Positions 7,076-16,355 are shown, counted from the first letter of the stretch. The stretch: DNA of 29,911 nucleotides from JALOOE01 sp964423545 (GCA_964423545.1 CAYRFV010000033.1:1-29911); one strand, 5' to 3'. A program made the numbers and translations. The notes: generated by a model not told the origin, from the sequence alone.

Positions 7076-8095
7076 ATGAAAGCTCTCGTGTATGAAGGTC
7101 CATGGCAGATGCCGATGCGAGACGTGCCGACGCCCCAACCGGGGCCGGGCGACGTGATCGTCAACGTCAAGGCAGTCGGCGTATGTGGGTCAGACGTTCA
7201 CGGCTTCACAGGCTCGACTGGCCGGCGCATCCCGCCGATGATCATGGGCCACGAGTTCAGCGGCGTGGTCGCGGCCGTGGGCGAGGGAGTCGTTGCTCAC
7301 AAGCCCGGCGATCGGGTGGTTGTGCAGCCGATCATCACGTGCGGGCAGTGCGCCAATTGCCTGGCCGGGATGCCCAACATCTGCACCAACCGGAGCGGCG
7401 TGGGGATGATGCGTCGCGACGGCGCAAATGCCGAGGCGGTGCGCGTGCCCCAGCAGCTCCTCTATGAATTGCCGGCCGAAGTGCCGTGGGAGCAAGGCGC
7501 CCTGATCGAGCCGCTGGCCGTTGCCATGCATGCGGCCAATTTGAGCCCGATTCGACTGATGGACACGGTAGTGATTCTCGGCGCGGGGACCATCGGGTTG
7601 TTGACGCTGCTGGCATGCCGGCTCAAGGGTGCAGGCCCGGTCATCGTCAGCGATCTCAGCCCGCACCGGCTGGAGGTGGCACGCAGACTCGGCGCTACGG
7701 CGAGCGTGAACCCGGCCCAGGAGGATCTTGGCGAGATCGTGCGCAAACATGCCGGGGCGGCGGGCGCGCCGATCGTGATCGAGGCGGTCGGCATCACGGC
7801 TACCGCCAGGCAATCGCTGGAGCTTGTCAAGGCCGGCGGGCATGTCACCTGGATCGGCAACGCAGCTCCGACTATCGAGATTGGGATGCAGCAGATCGTC
7901 ACGCGCGAGATCACGGTGCGCGGCGTCTACGCCTTCAACGTCGAATTCGGGCGCGCCATCGAAGCCATCCGCGCCGGACGCGTGGATGTGACGCCGATCA
8001 TGGAACAGGTCGCGCCCTTGGAGTCTGGGCCACAGGTCTATCATGACCTGGCAAAGGGCGCGTTGGACGCGATCAAGGTCGTGCTCATGCCTTGA
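7076..8095 (+). CDS. Zinc-dependent alcohol dehydrogenase (MDR family, polyol-dehydrogenase-like)
   Basis: A 339-residue medium-chain dehydrogenase, cytoplasmic, oxidising an alcohol or polyol with NAD(P). Catalytic zinc ligands C37 and H59-E60 (GHEFSG) are present, as are all four structural zinc cysteines C89, C92, C95 and C103 (CGQCANC). The GxGxxG nucleotide motif reads GAGTIGLL. The IEPLAVAMHA segment is typical of the sorbitol, threonine and galactitol-phosphate dehydrogenase branch. I chose ATG 7076, which has AGGAG ten bases upstream; a GTG at 6995 would add a poor N-terminus. It follows the SDR by 90 bases. It may act on a C5 or C2 hydroxyl of a sugar acid, but the substrate is not determined. 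Confidence 0.85.
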   Translation: MKALVYEGPWQMPMRDVPTPQPGPGDVIVNVKAVGVCGSDVHGFTGSTGRRIPPMIMGHEFSGVVAAVGEGVVAHKPGDRVVVQPIITCGQCANCLAGMPNICTNRSGVGMMRRDGANAEAVRVPQQLLYELPAEVPWEQGALIEPLAVAMHAANLSPIRLMDTVVILGAGTIGLLTLLACRLKGAGPVIVSDLSPHRLEVARRLGATASVNPAQEDLGEIVRKHAGAAGAPIVIEAVGITATARQSLELVKAGGHVTWIGNAAPTIEIGMQQIVTREITVRGVYAFNVEFGRAIEAIRAGRVDVTPIMEQVAPLESGPQVYHDLAKGALDAIKVVLMP

Positions 8096-8198
8096 AGTCA
8101 TTGCTCGAATCGCTCGGATGACTCGGACTTGTCGATGCTCTGCTCGGTCTGCACCATCCCTGTGAGGTGTGAGCCGGTCCAACCTTCGTGAGACACTC

Positions 8199-9281
8199 AT
8201 GGATCGCATTCGAACCGCCATCATCGGCCCCGGAAAAGTGGGGCACACCCATGCCCGCATCCTGAAGGCACTCCCGGAATCGGAGTTCGTGGCCGTGCTC
8301 GGGCGCACGGCCGACAAGACGCAGGCCTTTGCGGGCCGATACGGTGTGCAAGCCTACACCGACCTGGACACATTCCTCGCGCGATCGGGGGCGCAGATGG
8401 TCATCATCTGCACGCCCCATCCCCTGCATGCCGAGGCCGCTGTCGCCGCAGCCAGGGCAGGCATCCACACGCTGGTCGAGAAGCCGATGGCCATCACACT
8501 GCAGCAGTGCGACGCGATGATCGCTGCGGCCCGCGACAACCACGTCAAGCTGGGCATGGTCAGCCAGCGCCGGTTGTACGAATGCGTCGGGCGGGTGAAG
8601 CATGCCATCGAAGCCGGCAAGATCGGGACGCCGATCCTGGGGACGATCACCGTGTTAGGGTGGCGCGGGCCCGAGTACTACGCCCTGGATCCGTGGCGCG
8701 GCCGGTGGGACGCAGAGGGCGGCGGCGTGTTGGTCAATCAGACCTCGCATCAGCTTGACCTCTTCCAATGGTTGATGGGGCCGCCGGAGGAATTGTTCGG
8801 CTACTGGGATAATCTCAGCCACCCGTACATCGAGGTTGAGGATACCGCAGTCGTCGTGCTGCGCTTCAAGAACGGCGCGCTGGGCAACATCGTTGTCAGC
8901 AATTCACAGAATCCGGGTCTCTACGGCAACATCCACATCCACGGCAGCAACGGCGCCAGCATCGGCGTCCAGACCGACGGCGGCTCGATGTTCATTTCGG
9001 GCGTGACCACGAAGGTCGATCCCCCGATGAACGATCTCTGGACCGTGCCGGGAGAGGCCGAGCTCTTGCCTCAATGGCAGGCCGACGATCGCGGCCGCGC
9101 AGACGAGATCGACATCATGAGCCACTACCACCAGCTCAGCGTCCAGGATTTCCTGCACGCTATCCTCGAAGATCGCCCACCGATGGTGCCCGGCGAAGAA
9201 GGCCGCGTAACGGTCGAAATCTTCAATGCGGTGTATCGGTCGGGACGCGAGCGGAGCGTGGTTCGATGGCCGTTGGCGTGA
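8199..9281 (+). CDS. Gfo/Idh/MocA family oxidoreductase
   Basis: A 360-residue NAD(P)-dependent sugar or inositol-type dehydrogenase. The N-terminal Rossmann fold starts with IRTAIIGPGKVG (4-15), the family hallmark EKPMA is at 94-98, and the active-site region GGGVLVNQTSHQLDLFQ places H184 and D187 at the usual positions; K95 is the expected catalytic lysine. The C-terminal half is the standard alpha/beta dimerisation domain. ATG 8199 aligns with the Rossmann fold start; a GTG at 8169 would add ten residues. The 103-base gap before it contains a weak 6-bp hairpin (AGTCAT at 8096-8101 with ATGACT at 8118-8123). Together with the MDR before it and the hydrolases after it, it may form a small pathway for a modified sugar. 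Confidence 0.88.
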   Translation: MDRIRTAIIGPGKVGHTHARILKALPESEFVAVLGRTADKTQAFAGRYGVQAYTDLDTFLARSGAQMVIICTPHPLHAEAAVAAARAGIHTLVEKPMAITLQQCDAMIAAARDNHVKLGMVSQRRLYECVGRVKHAIEAGKIGTPILGTITVLGWRGPEYYALDPWRGRWDAEGGGVLVNQTSHQLDLFQWLMGPPEELFGYWDNLSHPYIEVEDTAVVVLRFKNGALGNIVVSNSQNPGLYGNIHIHGSNGASIGVQTDGGSMFISGVTTKVDPPMNDLWTVPGEAELLPQWQADDRGRADEIDIMSHYHQLSVQDFLHAILEDRPPMVPGEEGRVTVEIFNAVYRSGRERSVVRWPLA

Positions 9282-9366
9282 GTGGGCGAAGACGAGACAG
9301 GGCGGATGGAAACGTTCGCCTGCCGATGCCTTGTCCACTCTCGCCGGCCTTGTAAGGGAGTCCGGA

Positions 9367-10059
9367 ATGACCGTTCGCTATCGCCTGCTCTCCTACCCGC
9401 TCAACGCCACCGCTCCTGTCTGGCCCGGCAATCCTCCGGCAGCCCGGACGGAGCCGTTGAGCTCAATTGCACGCGGGGGCAACTCGAACACGACGCGGCT
9501 GAGCCTCTTCAGTCACTCGGGCACGCACCTGGACGCGCCGAAGCACTTCAATGACGCTGGCCCAGCCGCCGTCGATCTGCCGATCGAGTCGTTCATCTTC
9601 AGCCGGCCGTTCGTCATCGAAGCGCCGAAGCCGGAGGGCGGATTCATCCGTCGCGAGGAGCTTGAGCCGCATCGCGATGCGCTGCGCGGGGCCGATCTCT
9701 GCCTGCTCCGCACCGGCTGGAGCGCATTACGAGCCGCCGACCCAGCGCGCTATGCGACACAGGGGCCGCTGCTGCATCCCGATGCCGCTCGATTCCTGGT
9801 CGATGGATGCCCGAACCTGCGCGGCGTGGCGACCGACGCCATCTCGATCGGTGCGCCGGGCTATGGCCGCGAGTCCGTTGAGACGCACCAGATCCTCACC
9901 GGCCGAGGCCGCACCGATGACCGCTTCATGCTGATCTTCGAGGACCTGCGCATCGATCCCGATCTGACCAACGCTCGACGCATCTTCGCCTGGCCGCTGC
10001 TCATCGAGGGATCAGACGGAAGCCCGTGCACGATCGTCGCTGAGTTTGTCGAGACATGA
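9367..10059 (+). CDS. Cyclase family protein (kynurenine-formamidase-like metal hydrolase)
   Basis: A 230-residue protein of the putative-cyclase family (PF04199), metal-dependent amidohydrolase-like enzymes that include bacterial kynurenine formamidase. The family motif HSGTHLDAPKHF lies at 50-61, giving H50, H54 and D56 as metal ligands with H60 as a likely catalytic residue. The GVATDAISIG segment and the downstream H-bearing ESVETHQILTGRG are also typical. ATG 9367 has AGGGAG six bases upstream, and a GTG or ATG further upstream would read through into the preceding gene. It lies between oxidoreductases and a HAD hydrolase, so hydrolysis of a lactone or amide of a sugar acid is possible but unproven. 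Confidence 0.82.
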   Translation: MTVRYRLLSYPLNATAPVWPGNPPAARTEPLSSIARGGNSNTTRLSLFSHSGTHLDAPKHFNDAGPAAVDLPIESFIFSRPFVIEAPKPEGGFIRREELEPHRDALRGADLCLLRTGWSALRAADPARYATQGPLLHPDAARFLVDGCPNLRGVATDAISIGAPGYGRESVETHQILTGRGRTDDRFMLIFEDLRIDPDLTNARRIFAWPLLIEGSDGSPCTIVAEFVET

Positions 10060-10093
10060 TGCGTTCGAATTCACCACAGGAGAAGCCGTTTCC

Positions 10094-10993
10094 ATGTCCA
10101 CCTTTCCCGAATCTGCCCGCCCGTTAGCGGAACTGAAGCCTACCGGCGAGTTTTTCGTCGGCATCGACTCGGATGGCTGCGCGTTTGACACCATGGAAAT
10201 CAAGCACAAAGAGTGCTTTTGCCCCAATACCATCAAGTGGTGGGGGTTGCAGCCCGTCTCGAAATATGCGCGCGAGGCCGTGGAATTCGTCAACCTCTAC
10301 TCTAAGTGGCGCGGCGTGAACCGATGGCCTGCGCTGACCATGGTGTTCGATCTGCTGGCCGAGCGCCCCGAGGTGATCGCCCGGCACGTAAGGATCACCG
10401 AGGCGAAACGCGTGCGCGCATTCATCGCGCAGAAAGAGTTCCCGCTCAGCAACGACGGCCTGAAGCGATACATGGCCGCCTATCCCGAGCCGGAGCTCGA
10501 AACCGCCTGGAATTGGACGACCGGCGTCAATGCGACCATCGAGGAGATCGTCCACGGGGTGCCGCCCTTCCCCTTTGTGCGCGAGAGCCTGGAGGAAATG
10601 AAAGGCCGGGCGGACATCGTTGTCGTCTCGGCAACGCCCACCGAGGCGCTCATCCGCGAGTGGCAGGAACATGACATTGCGCCGTATGCACGCGTGATCG
10701 CCGGCCAGGAGATGGGAACGAAGAAGCAGCATCTGGGGTTGGCGGCCAGGGGCAAATACGCGCCCGATCATATCTTGATGGTCGGCGACGCACCCGGCGA
10801 CATGGATGCAGCGCGCGGGAACGACGCGCTCTTCTTCCCGATCAACCCGGGTGCGGAAGAAGCATCCTGGGAGCGTTTCTATCGCGAGGGGTTGCCGCGC
10901 TTCTTTGCGGGAACCTACCGCGGCGCCTATGAGGCCAGCCTGATCGCGGAGTTCGAGAAATTGCTGCCCAGCACGCCGCCGTGGAAGCGATGA
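10094..10993 (+). CDS. HAD-superfamily hydrolase
   Basis: A 299-residue haloacid-dehalogenase-fold protein, probably a phosphatase. Motif I is GIDSDGCAFD with nucleophile D25 and general acid D27, motif II is VVSATPT (S179), motif III is the lysine pair K210-K211 (GTKKQH), and motif IV is MVGDAPGDMDAA with D232 and D236. Between motifs I and II there is a long, mostly helical cap of about 150 residues rich in aromatic residues (TIKWWGLQPVSKYAREA), larger than in the simplest HAD phosphatases. ATG 10094 has AGGAGAAG eight bases upstream; the stretch back to 10046 overlaps the cyclase gene. The substrate is unknown; a phosphorylated sugar or sugar acid fits the neighbourhood. Confidence 0.82.
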   Translation: MSTFPESARPLAELKPTGEFFVGIDSDGCAFDTMEIKHKECFCPNTIKWWGLQPVSKYAREAVEFVNLYSKWRGVNRWPALTMVFDLLAERPEVIARHVRITEAKRVRAFIAQKEFPLSNDGLKRYMAAYPEPELETAWNWTTGVNATIEEIVHGVPPFPFVRESLEEMKGRADIVVVSATPTEALIREWQEHDIAPYARVIAGQEMGTKKQHLGLAARGKYAPDHILMVGDAPGDMDAARGNDALFFPINPGAEEASWERFYREGLPRFFAGTYRGAYEASLIAEFEKLLPSTPPWKR

Positions 10994-11007
10994 GAGAGAG
11001 CCGGCCA

Positions 11008-11055
11008 CGGATGGATAAATCGGCCAGCGGAGCGCCGGTTGGCTGAATCCATCCG
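11008..11055. repeat. Nested inverted repeat in the larA-like leader
   Basis: CGGATGGAT (11008-11016) pairs perfectly with ATCCATCCG (11047-11055). Inside it GCCA (11023-11026) with TGGC (11040-11043) and CGG (11028-11030) with CCG (11035-11037) form a second tier. The structure fills half of the 94-base gap between the HAD gene and the larA-like gene and ends 32 bases before the start codon. A short TTTT lies 12 bases further on, too far and too short for a confident terminator. Confidence 0.55.
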
Positions 11056-11087
11056 GCGGATGCACACTTTTCAGGCGGGAGGCCTCC

Positions 11088-12407
11088 ATGGTCATCGGAA
11101 AAGGATACACGGACCGCTACCTGAGCGACGGTGAGGTTCGGGAGTTGGTCTTTCAGGGTTTCGCTCAGGCGGATGTGAGCGGCAAACGCGTGCTCGTCAT
11201 CATCCCGGACGGCACGCGCACGGCGCCCAACGGACAGCTCTTCCGGCTGTTCCAGGAGGCGCTCGGAGGCAAAGTCGCCGCGCTGGACTATCTTGTCGCG
11301 CTCGGCACACACATCGCCATGGGCGATGATGCGCTCAACCGGCTCGTCGGCATCACTGCCCAGGAGCGCGCCACGAAATACGCCGCCACCCGGCTTCTCA
11401 ACCATGCATGGGATGACCCGGCGGCCCTGGTCAAGCTCGGCGCCATCACAGCAGACGAGATCGCGACCCTGACGGGCGGGCTTTTCCGCCAGGCGGTGGA
11501 AGTCACGGTGAACCGGCTCGTGCTCGATTACGACCTGCTGGTGATCTGCGGCCCCACCTTTCCACACGAGGTGGTCGGGTTCTCCGGTGGGAACAAGTAC
11601 TTCTTCCCTGGAATCAGCGGCGCCGAAGTGATCAACTTCACACACTGGCTGGGCGGAGTGATGACCAACTACGCCATCATCGGTACCAAACACACGCCGG
11701 TGCGCGCCGTCATCAACCGCGCCGCAGCCATGATCGAACGGCCCAAGCTGTGTTTTTCGATGGTCGTGGCGCCAGCCAAGGACGATATCGCCCATACGGC
11801 GGCGCCGTCGCTCAACGGTCTCTACTTCGGCACGCCCGAAGAGGCCTGGGAAGCCGCCTCCGACCTGTCCAGTCAGGTGCATGTCGTTTGGGTCGACAAG
11901 CCGTATCGGCGCGTGCTCTCCGTGATGCCTCACCTGTACGACGACCTGTGGACGGGCGCAAAGGGCATGTACAAGATGGAGCCGGCCATTGCTGACGGCG
12001 GCGAGGTGATCATCTATGCACCTCACATCACCGAAGTTTCGTACACTCACGGCCGCATCCTGGAACAGATCGGCTACCACTGCCGTGATTACTTCTTGAA
12101 GCAGTGGGATCAGTTCAAGGATGTGCCCGGCGGCGTTTTGGCCCATTCCACCCACTTGACCGGCCAGGGGACGTTTGATCCAGCCACCGGAGAAGAGAAG
12201 CTGCGCATCAAGGTGACGCTGGCCACCGGCATTTCGCGCGAGCGCTGCGAGCGGATCAACCTGGGCTACCTCGATCCGGCGACGATCAACCCGGATGAAT
12301 GGCGGGGCAAGGAAGCTGAGGGCGTACTGCTGGTGCCCAAGGCCGGCGAGATGTTGTATCGCGTCAAGCCTGGAAATCGACAAACGAGCATGGGGGAGGC
12401 AGCATGA
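11088..12407 (+). CDS. LarA-family nickel-pincer racemase/epimerase, candidate gluconate-mannonate 2-epimerase
   Basis: A 439-residue cytoplasmic enzyme of the LarA (lactate racemase) family, whose members move a hydride at C2 of 2-hydroxy acids using a covalently held nickel-pincer nucleotide. The signature PDGTRT is at 40-45. H75 (ALGTH), H160 (GPTFPH), K170 (GFSGGNK) and H186 (NFTHWLGG) match the Lactobacillus LarA residues H108, H174, K184 and H200; the spacings 160 to 170 and 170 to 186 are identical to that enzyme. K170 would carry the cofactor. The start has GGGAGG five bases upstream. The stop overlaps the gnd start as ATGA, so the two are probably translationally coupled. Family members acting on D-gluconate at C2 have been reported, to my recollection; with gnd and a mannonate-producing SDR nearby, a mannonate/gluconate epimerase is the best inference. 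Lactate or another hydroxy acid remains possible. Confidence 0.85.
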   Translation: MVIGKGYTDRYLSDGEVRELVFQGFAQADVSGKRVLVIIPDGTRTAPNGQLFRLFQEALGGKVAALDYLVALGTHIAMGDDALNRLVGITAQERATKYAATRLLNHAWDDPAALVKLGAITADEIATLTGGLFRQAVEVTVNRLVLDYDLLVICGPTFPHEVVGFSGGNKYFFPGISGAEVINFTHWLGGVMTNYAIIGTKHTPVRAVINRAAAMIERPKLCFSMVVAPAKDDIAHTAAPSLNGLYFGTPEEAWEAASDLSSQVHVVWVDKPYRRVLSVMPHLYDDLWTGAKGMYKMEPAIADGGEVIIYAPHITEVSYTHGRILEQIGYHCRDYFLKQWDQFKDVPGGVLAHSTHLTGQGTFDPATGEEKLRIKVTLATGISRERCERINLGYLDPATINPDEWRGKEAEGVLLVPKAGEMLYRVKPGNRQTSMGEAA

Positions 12408-13855
12408 GCAAGGCAGATATCGGGTTGATCGGGTTGGCCGTGATGGGCCAGAACCTGGTCCTCAACATGAATGATCGCGGCTTCGCCGTGGCAGTCTACA
12501 ACCGCACCGGGTCCGTCACAGATGAGTTTCTGGCCGGCAGCGCAAAGGACCGAACCATCTACGGCGCGCACTCGCTGGAGGAGCTGGCCGGGCTGCTGAA
12601 GCGGCCCCGCCGCGTGATGCTGATGGTCAAGGCCGGACAGCCCGTTGACGACTTCATCGAAAAGCTGCTGTCCGTGCTGGAGCCGGGGGACATCATCATC
12701 GACGGCGGCAACTCGAACTACGAAGACAGCATCCGTCGTACGGCTTATGTCGAGTCGAAGGGGCTCCTCTACATCGGCACCGGCGTCTCGGGCGGCGAGG
12801 AAGGGGCGCGCCACGGCCCGTCGATCATGCCGGGCGGTTCGCCGGCCGCATGGCCCGCGGTCAAGCCGATCTTCCAGGCTATTGCGGCCAAGGTGGCGGA
12901 TGGCTCCCCCTGCTGTGATTGGGTGGGCGAGAACGGGGCCGGACATTTCGTCAAGATGGTGCACAACGGCATCGAGTACGGGGACATGCAGATCATCGCC
13001 GAGGCGTATCACCTGATGAAGGAAGGCCTGGGCATGAGCAACGATGAGATGCACGAAGTGTTTGCGCGCTGGAACCAGGGGAAACTGGAATCCTACCTCA
13101 TCGAGATCACACGCGACATTCTGGGCTTCCGAGATGCGGACGGGACGGACACCATCGACATCATCCTCGACCGCGCCGGGCAGAAAGGCACGGGCAAGTG
13201 GACGGTGATCTCAGCGCTCGACCAGGGAATCCCGCTGACATTGATCTCAGAGGCGGTCTTCGCACGCGCACTCTCTGCTCTTAAGGACGAGCGCGTGGCA
13301 GCGTCTGCCGTGCTCCGAGGCCCGACGCCGTCCCCGATCGCCGACAGGGCTGCGTTCATCGCCGACCTGGAGGAGGCCGTCTACGCATCCAAGATCGCTT
13401 CCTACACCCAGGGCTACATGCTGATGCGCGCTGCAGCCGAAGCTTACAAGTGGAATCTCAACTTCGGCGGCATCGCGTTGATGTGGCGCGGGGGGTGCAT
13501 CATCCGCTCGATCTTCCTGGGCAAGATCAAAGAAGCGTACGACGCCGATCCGAACCTGGTCAATCTGCTGGTGACCCCTTACTTCCAGGAGGCCGTGACC
13601 GGCGCGCAGACCGCGTGGCGTCGCGTGGTCGCCAAGGCGGTGGAGCTCGGCATCCCAGCGCCAGCGATGTCGAGCGCACTGGCCTTCTTCGATGGCTATC
13701 GTCGCGGCTGGCTGCCTGCCAACATGCTGCAGGCGCAGCGCGACTACTTCGGCGCACACACCTACGAACGCGTCGACAAGCCTCGGGGCCAGATGTTCCA
13801 CACGAACTGGACGGGGGAAGGTGGGGATGTGACGGCAAGGTCGTATCAGGCATAG
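12404..13855 (+). CDS. gnd: 6-Phosphogluconate dehydrogenase, decarboxylating
   Basis: A 483-residue cytoplasmic enzyme that oxidises 6-phosphogluconate to ribulose 5-phosphate and CO2. The N-terminal nucleotide motif is GLAVMGQNL (10-18), and NRTGS at 33-37 is the NADP-type signature. IIDGGNSNY and the substrate motif GVSGGEEGARHGPSIMPGG follow, then the catalytic lysine in HFVKMVHNGIEYG. The C-terminal tail FHTNWTGEGGD is the normal one of the long (about 470-480 residue) form. The ATG overlaps the larA-like stop by four bases, which implies coupled translation and ties C2 epimerisation to gluconate use. A phosphofructokinase follows after 54 bases. Confidence 0.96.
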   Translation: MSKADIGLIGLAVMGQNLVLNMNDRGFAVAVYNRTGSVTDEFLAGSAKDRTIYGAHSLEELAGLLKRPRRVMLMVKAGQPVDDFIEKLLSVLEPGDIIIDGGNSNYEDSIRRTAYVESKGLLYIGTGVSGGEEGARHGPSIMPGGSPAAWPAVKPIFQAIAAKVADGSPCCDWVGENGAGHFVKMVHNGIEYGDMQIIAEAYHLMKEGLGMSNDEMHEVFARWNQGKLESYLIEITRDILGFRDADGTDTIDIILDRAGQKGTGKWTVISALDQGIPLTLISEAVFARALSALKDERVAASAVLRGPTPSPIADRAAFIADLEEAVYASKIASYTQGYMLMRAAAEAYKWNLNFGGIALMWRGGCIIRSIFLGKIKEAYDADPNLVNLLVTPYFQEAVTGAQTAWRRVVAKAVELGIPAPAMSSALAFFDGYRRGWLPANMLQAQRDYFGAHTYERVDKPRGQMFHTNWTGEGGDVTARSYQA

Positions 13856-13909
13856 AGGCCGGGCGCTGCCTTGCCCGTGCCCTGACTTGCGGAGTATCTG
13901 GAGCCTATC

Positions 13910-15193
<1,284 letters not shown>

Positions 15194-15200
15194 CGGACGC

Positions 15201-15259
15201 CGGATCGCGCAGGGGCGAAGGATCATGAGCATCGCAAGACCACGGCGCTGCGCGATCCG
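15201..15259. repeat. 12-bp perfect inverted repeat between the phosphofructokinase and lactonase genes
   Basis: CGGATCGCGCAG (15201-15212) pairs perfectly with CTGCGCGATCCG (15248-15259) across a 35-base loop. It begins seven bases after the phosphofructokinase stop and ends 27 bases before the lactonase start. The layout resembles the uxaC-uxaE repeat, but the sequences are unrelated. No U-tract follows. Confidence 0.65.
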
Positions 15260-15286
15260 AGCGTCGCGAAAACTGGGGTGATACGC

Positions 15287-16171
15287 ATGCCACCAATCCT
15301 ACCGGTCGATCTCGCTCTCGATGCGAGAGCGCTCTTGGGCGAAGGCCCGATCTGGAATGTGCGCGAACAAGTCCTGTACTGGGTGGATATCTCAGGCCAT
15401 GCAGTCCATGTGTTCCACCCGGCCACGGGCCACGATCGAGCGATCGACGTCGGCCAGCCGGTCGGCACGGTCGTGCCGCGGCGCTCGGGGGGCGTGATGG
15501 TGGCGTTGCGCGATGGCTTCGCCGCGCTGGACGTCGATACCGGCAAACTGACCCTGATCGCCGACCCGGAAGCGCATCTGCCGACAAACCGCTTCAACGA
15601 TGGCAAGTGCGATCCGGCCGGCCGTTTCTGGGCGGGAACGATGGCGCAATCGGAGCGAGTGCGGACAGGTAGCCTGTATCGTCTCGATCCCGACCTCACG
15701 GTTCACAAGATGTGGGGCGACATCGCGGTCGCCAATGGCATCGCCTGGAGCCATGACGCCAGGACGATGTACTACATCGACACGCCGACGCGGATGGTCG
15801 TGGCATTCNNNNNNNNNNTTCAGACCGGCGCCATCGCCGATCCGAAGCCGGTCGTTCGCACGCCCGACGGCCCGGGCCTTCCCGATGGCATGACGATCGA
15901 CGCCGAGGGGATGTTGTGGGTGGCATACTGGGATGGCTGGCGTGTTGTGCGCTGGGATCCCACCACCGGTGAGGCGCTGGCGGTGATCGAGCTGCCGGTC
16001 GCACGCGTCACTGCGCCATGGTTCGGCGGCCCGAACCTGGATGAACTCTATATCACGTCGGCGCGCACCGGCCTAAGCGATGAGGCGCTGGCGCAGCAGC
16101 CGCACGCCGGCAGCCTCTTCGTCGCCAGGCCAGGGGTGCGAGGGACGCCTGCGTTCGAGTTCGGAGGATAG
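15287..16171 (+). CDS. SMP-30/gluconolactonase family protein
   Basis: A six-bladed beta-propeller lactonase of about 294 residues that hydrolyses aldono- or uronolactones to the free acids. The metal ligands are E19 (LGEGPIW), N150 (VANGIAW) and D200 (LPDGMTID), spaced as in human SMP-30 (E18, N154, D204). NRFNDGKCDPAGRFWAGTM (101-119) is the substrate-binding segment. The gene contains ten N bases at 15809-15818 that leave four residues unknown but keep the frame. ATG 15287 is preferred; a GTG at 15278 would add three residues. Gluconate released here would feed the FGGY kinase and Gnd. The lactone could be made by one of the dehydrogenases in the island. Exact substrate unknown. Confidence 0.9.
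   Translation: MPPILPVDLALDARALLGEGPIWNVREQVLYWVDISGHAVHVFHPATGHDRAIDVGQPVGTVVPRRSGGVMVALRDGFAALDVDTGKLTLIADPEAHLPTNRFNDGKCDPAGRFWAGTMAQSERVRTGSLYRLDPDLTVHKMWGDIAVANGIAWSHDARTMYYIDTPTRMVVAFXXXXQTGAIADPKPVVRTPDGPGLPDGMTIDAEGMLWVAYWDGWRVVRWDPTTGEALAVIELPVARVTAPWFGGPNLDELYITSARTGLSDEALAQQPHAGSLFVARPGVRGTPAFEFGG
15809..15818. other. Assembly gap of ten N bases
   Basis: The gap interrupts the SMP-30 gene between residues 174 and 179. The frame on both sides agrees if ten bases are correct. SMP-30 proteins usually have F-D-Y-D-L before a TG at this position, and the partial last codon NTT would give leucine with CTT, so the gap length is probably real. Confidence 0.95.
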
Positions 16172-16176
16172 TTTCC

Positions 16177-16221
16177 CTGCCGAAACCGGCGATGTGCTGG
16201 GACCGGTCGTCGTTACGGCAG
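16177..16221. repeat. Two-tier stem-loop after the lactonase gene
   Basis: CTGCCG (16177-16182) pairs with CGGCAG (16216-16221), and inside it ACCGG (16185-16189) pairs with CCGGT (16203-16207). It starts five bases after the lactonase stop. It may end or protect that transcript; no U-tract follows. Further on, a 9-bp direct repeat GTGCGCCGA occurs at 16313-16321 and 16328-16336, just before the galU ribosome site. Confidence 0.4.
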
Positions 16222-16355
16222 TTGAGAACATCGACGAAACCACACCGCATGCGTGACGGATCGCGCACGGGCGGACCACGGCTCGCCGGTGCACCCGTGT
16301 TCAGAAGCATCCGTGCGCCGAACAACGGTGCGCCGATGCGCAGAAGGAGTTCCAG

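Noticed and set aside
10842..12383. 513-codon open frame on the minus strand opposite the larA-like gene
   Set aside because: It is antisense to a gene with clear LarA motifs, has no recognisable domain and reflects the high GC content.
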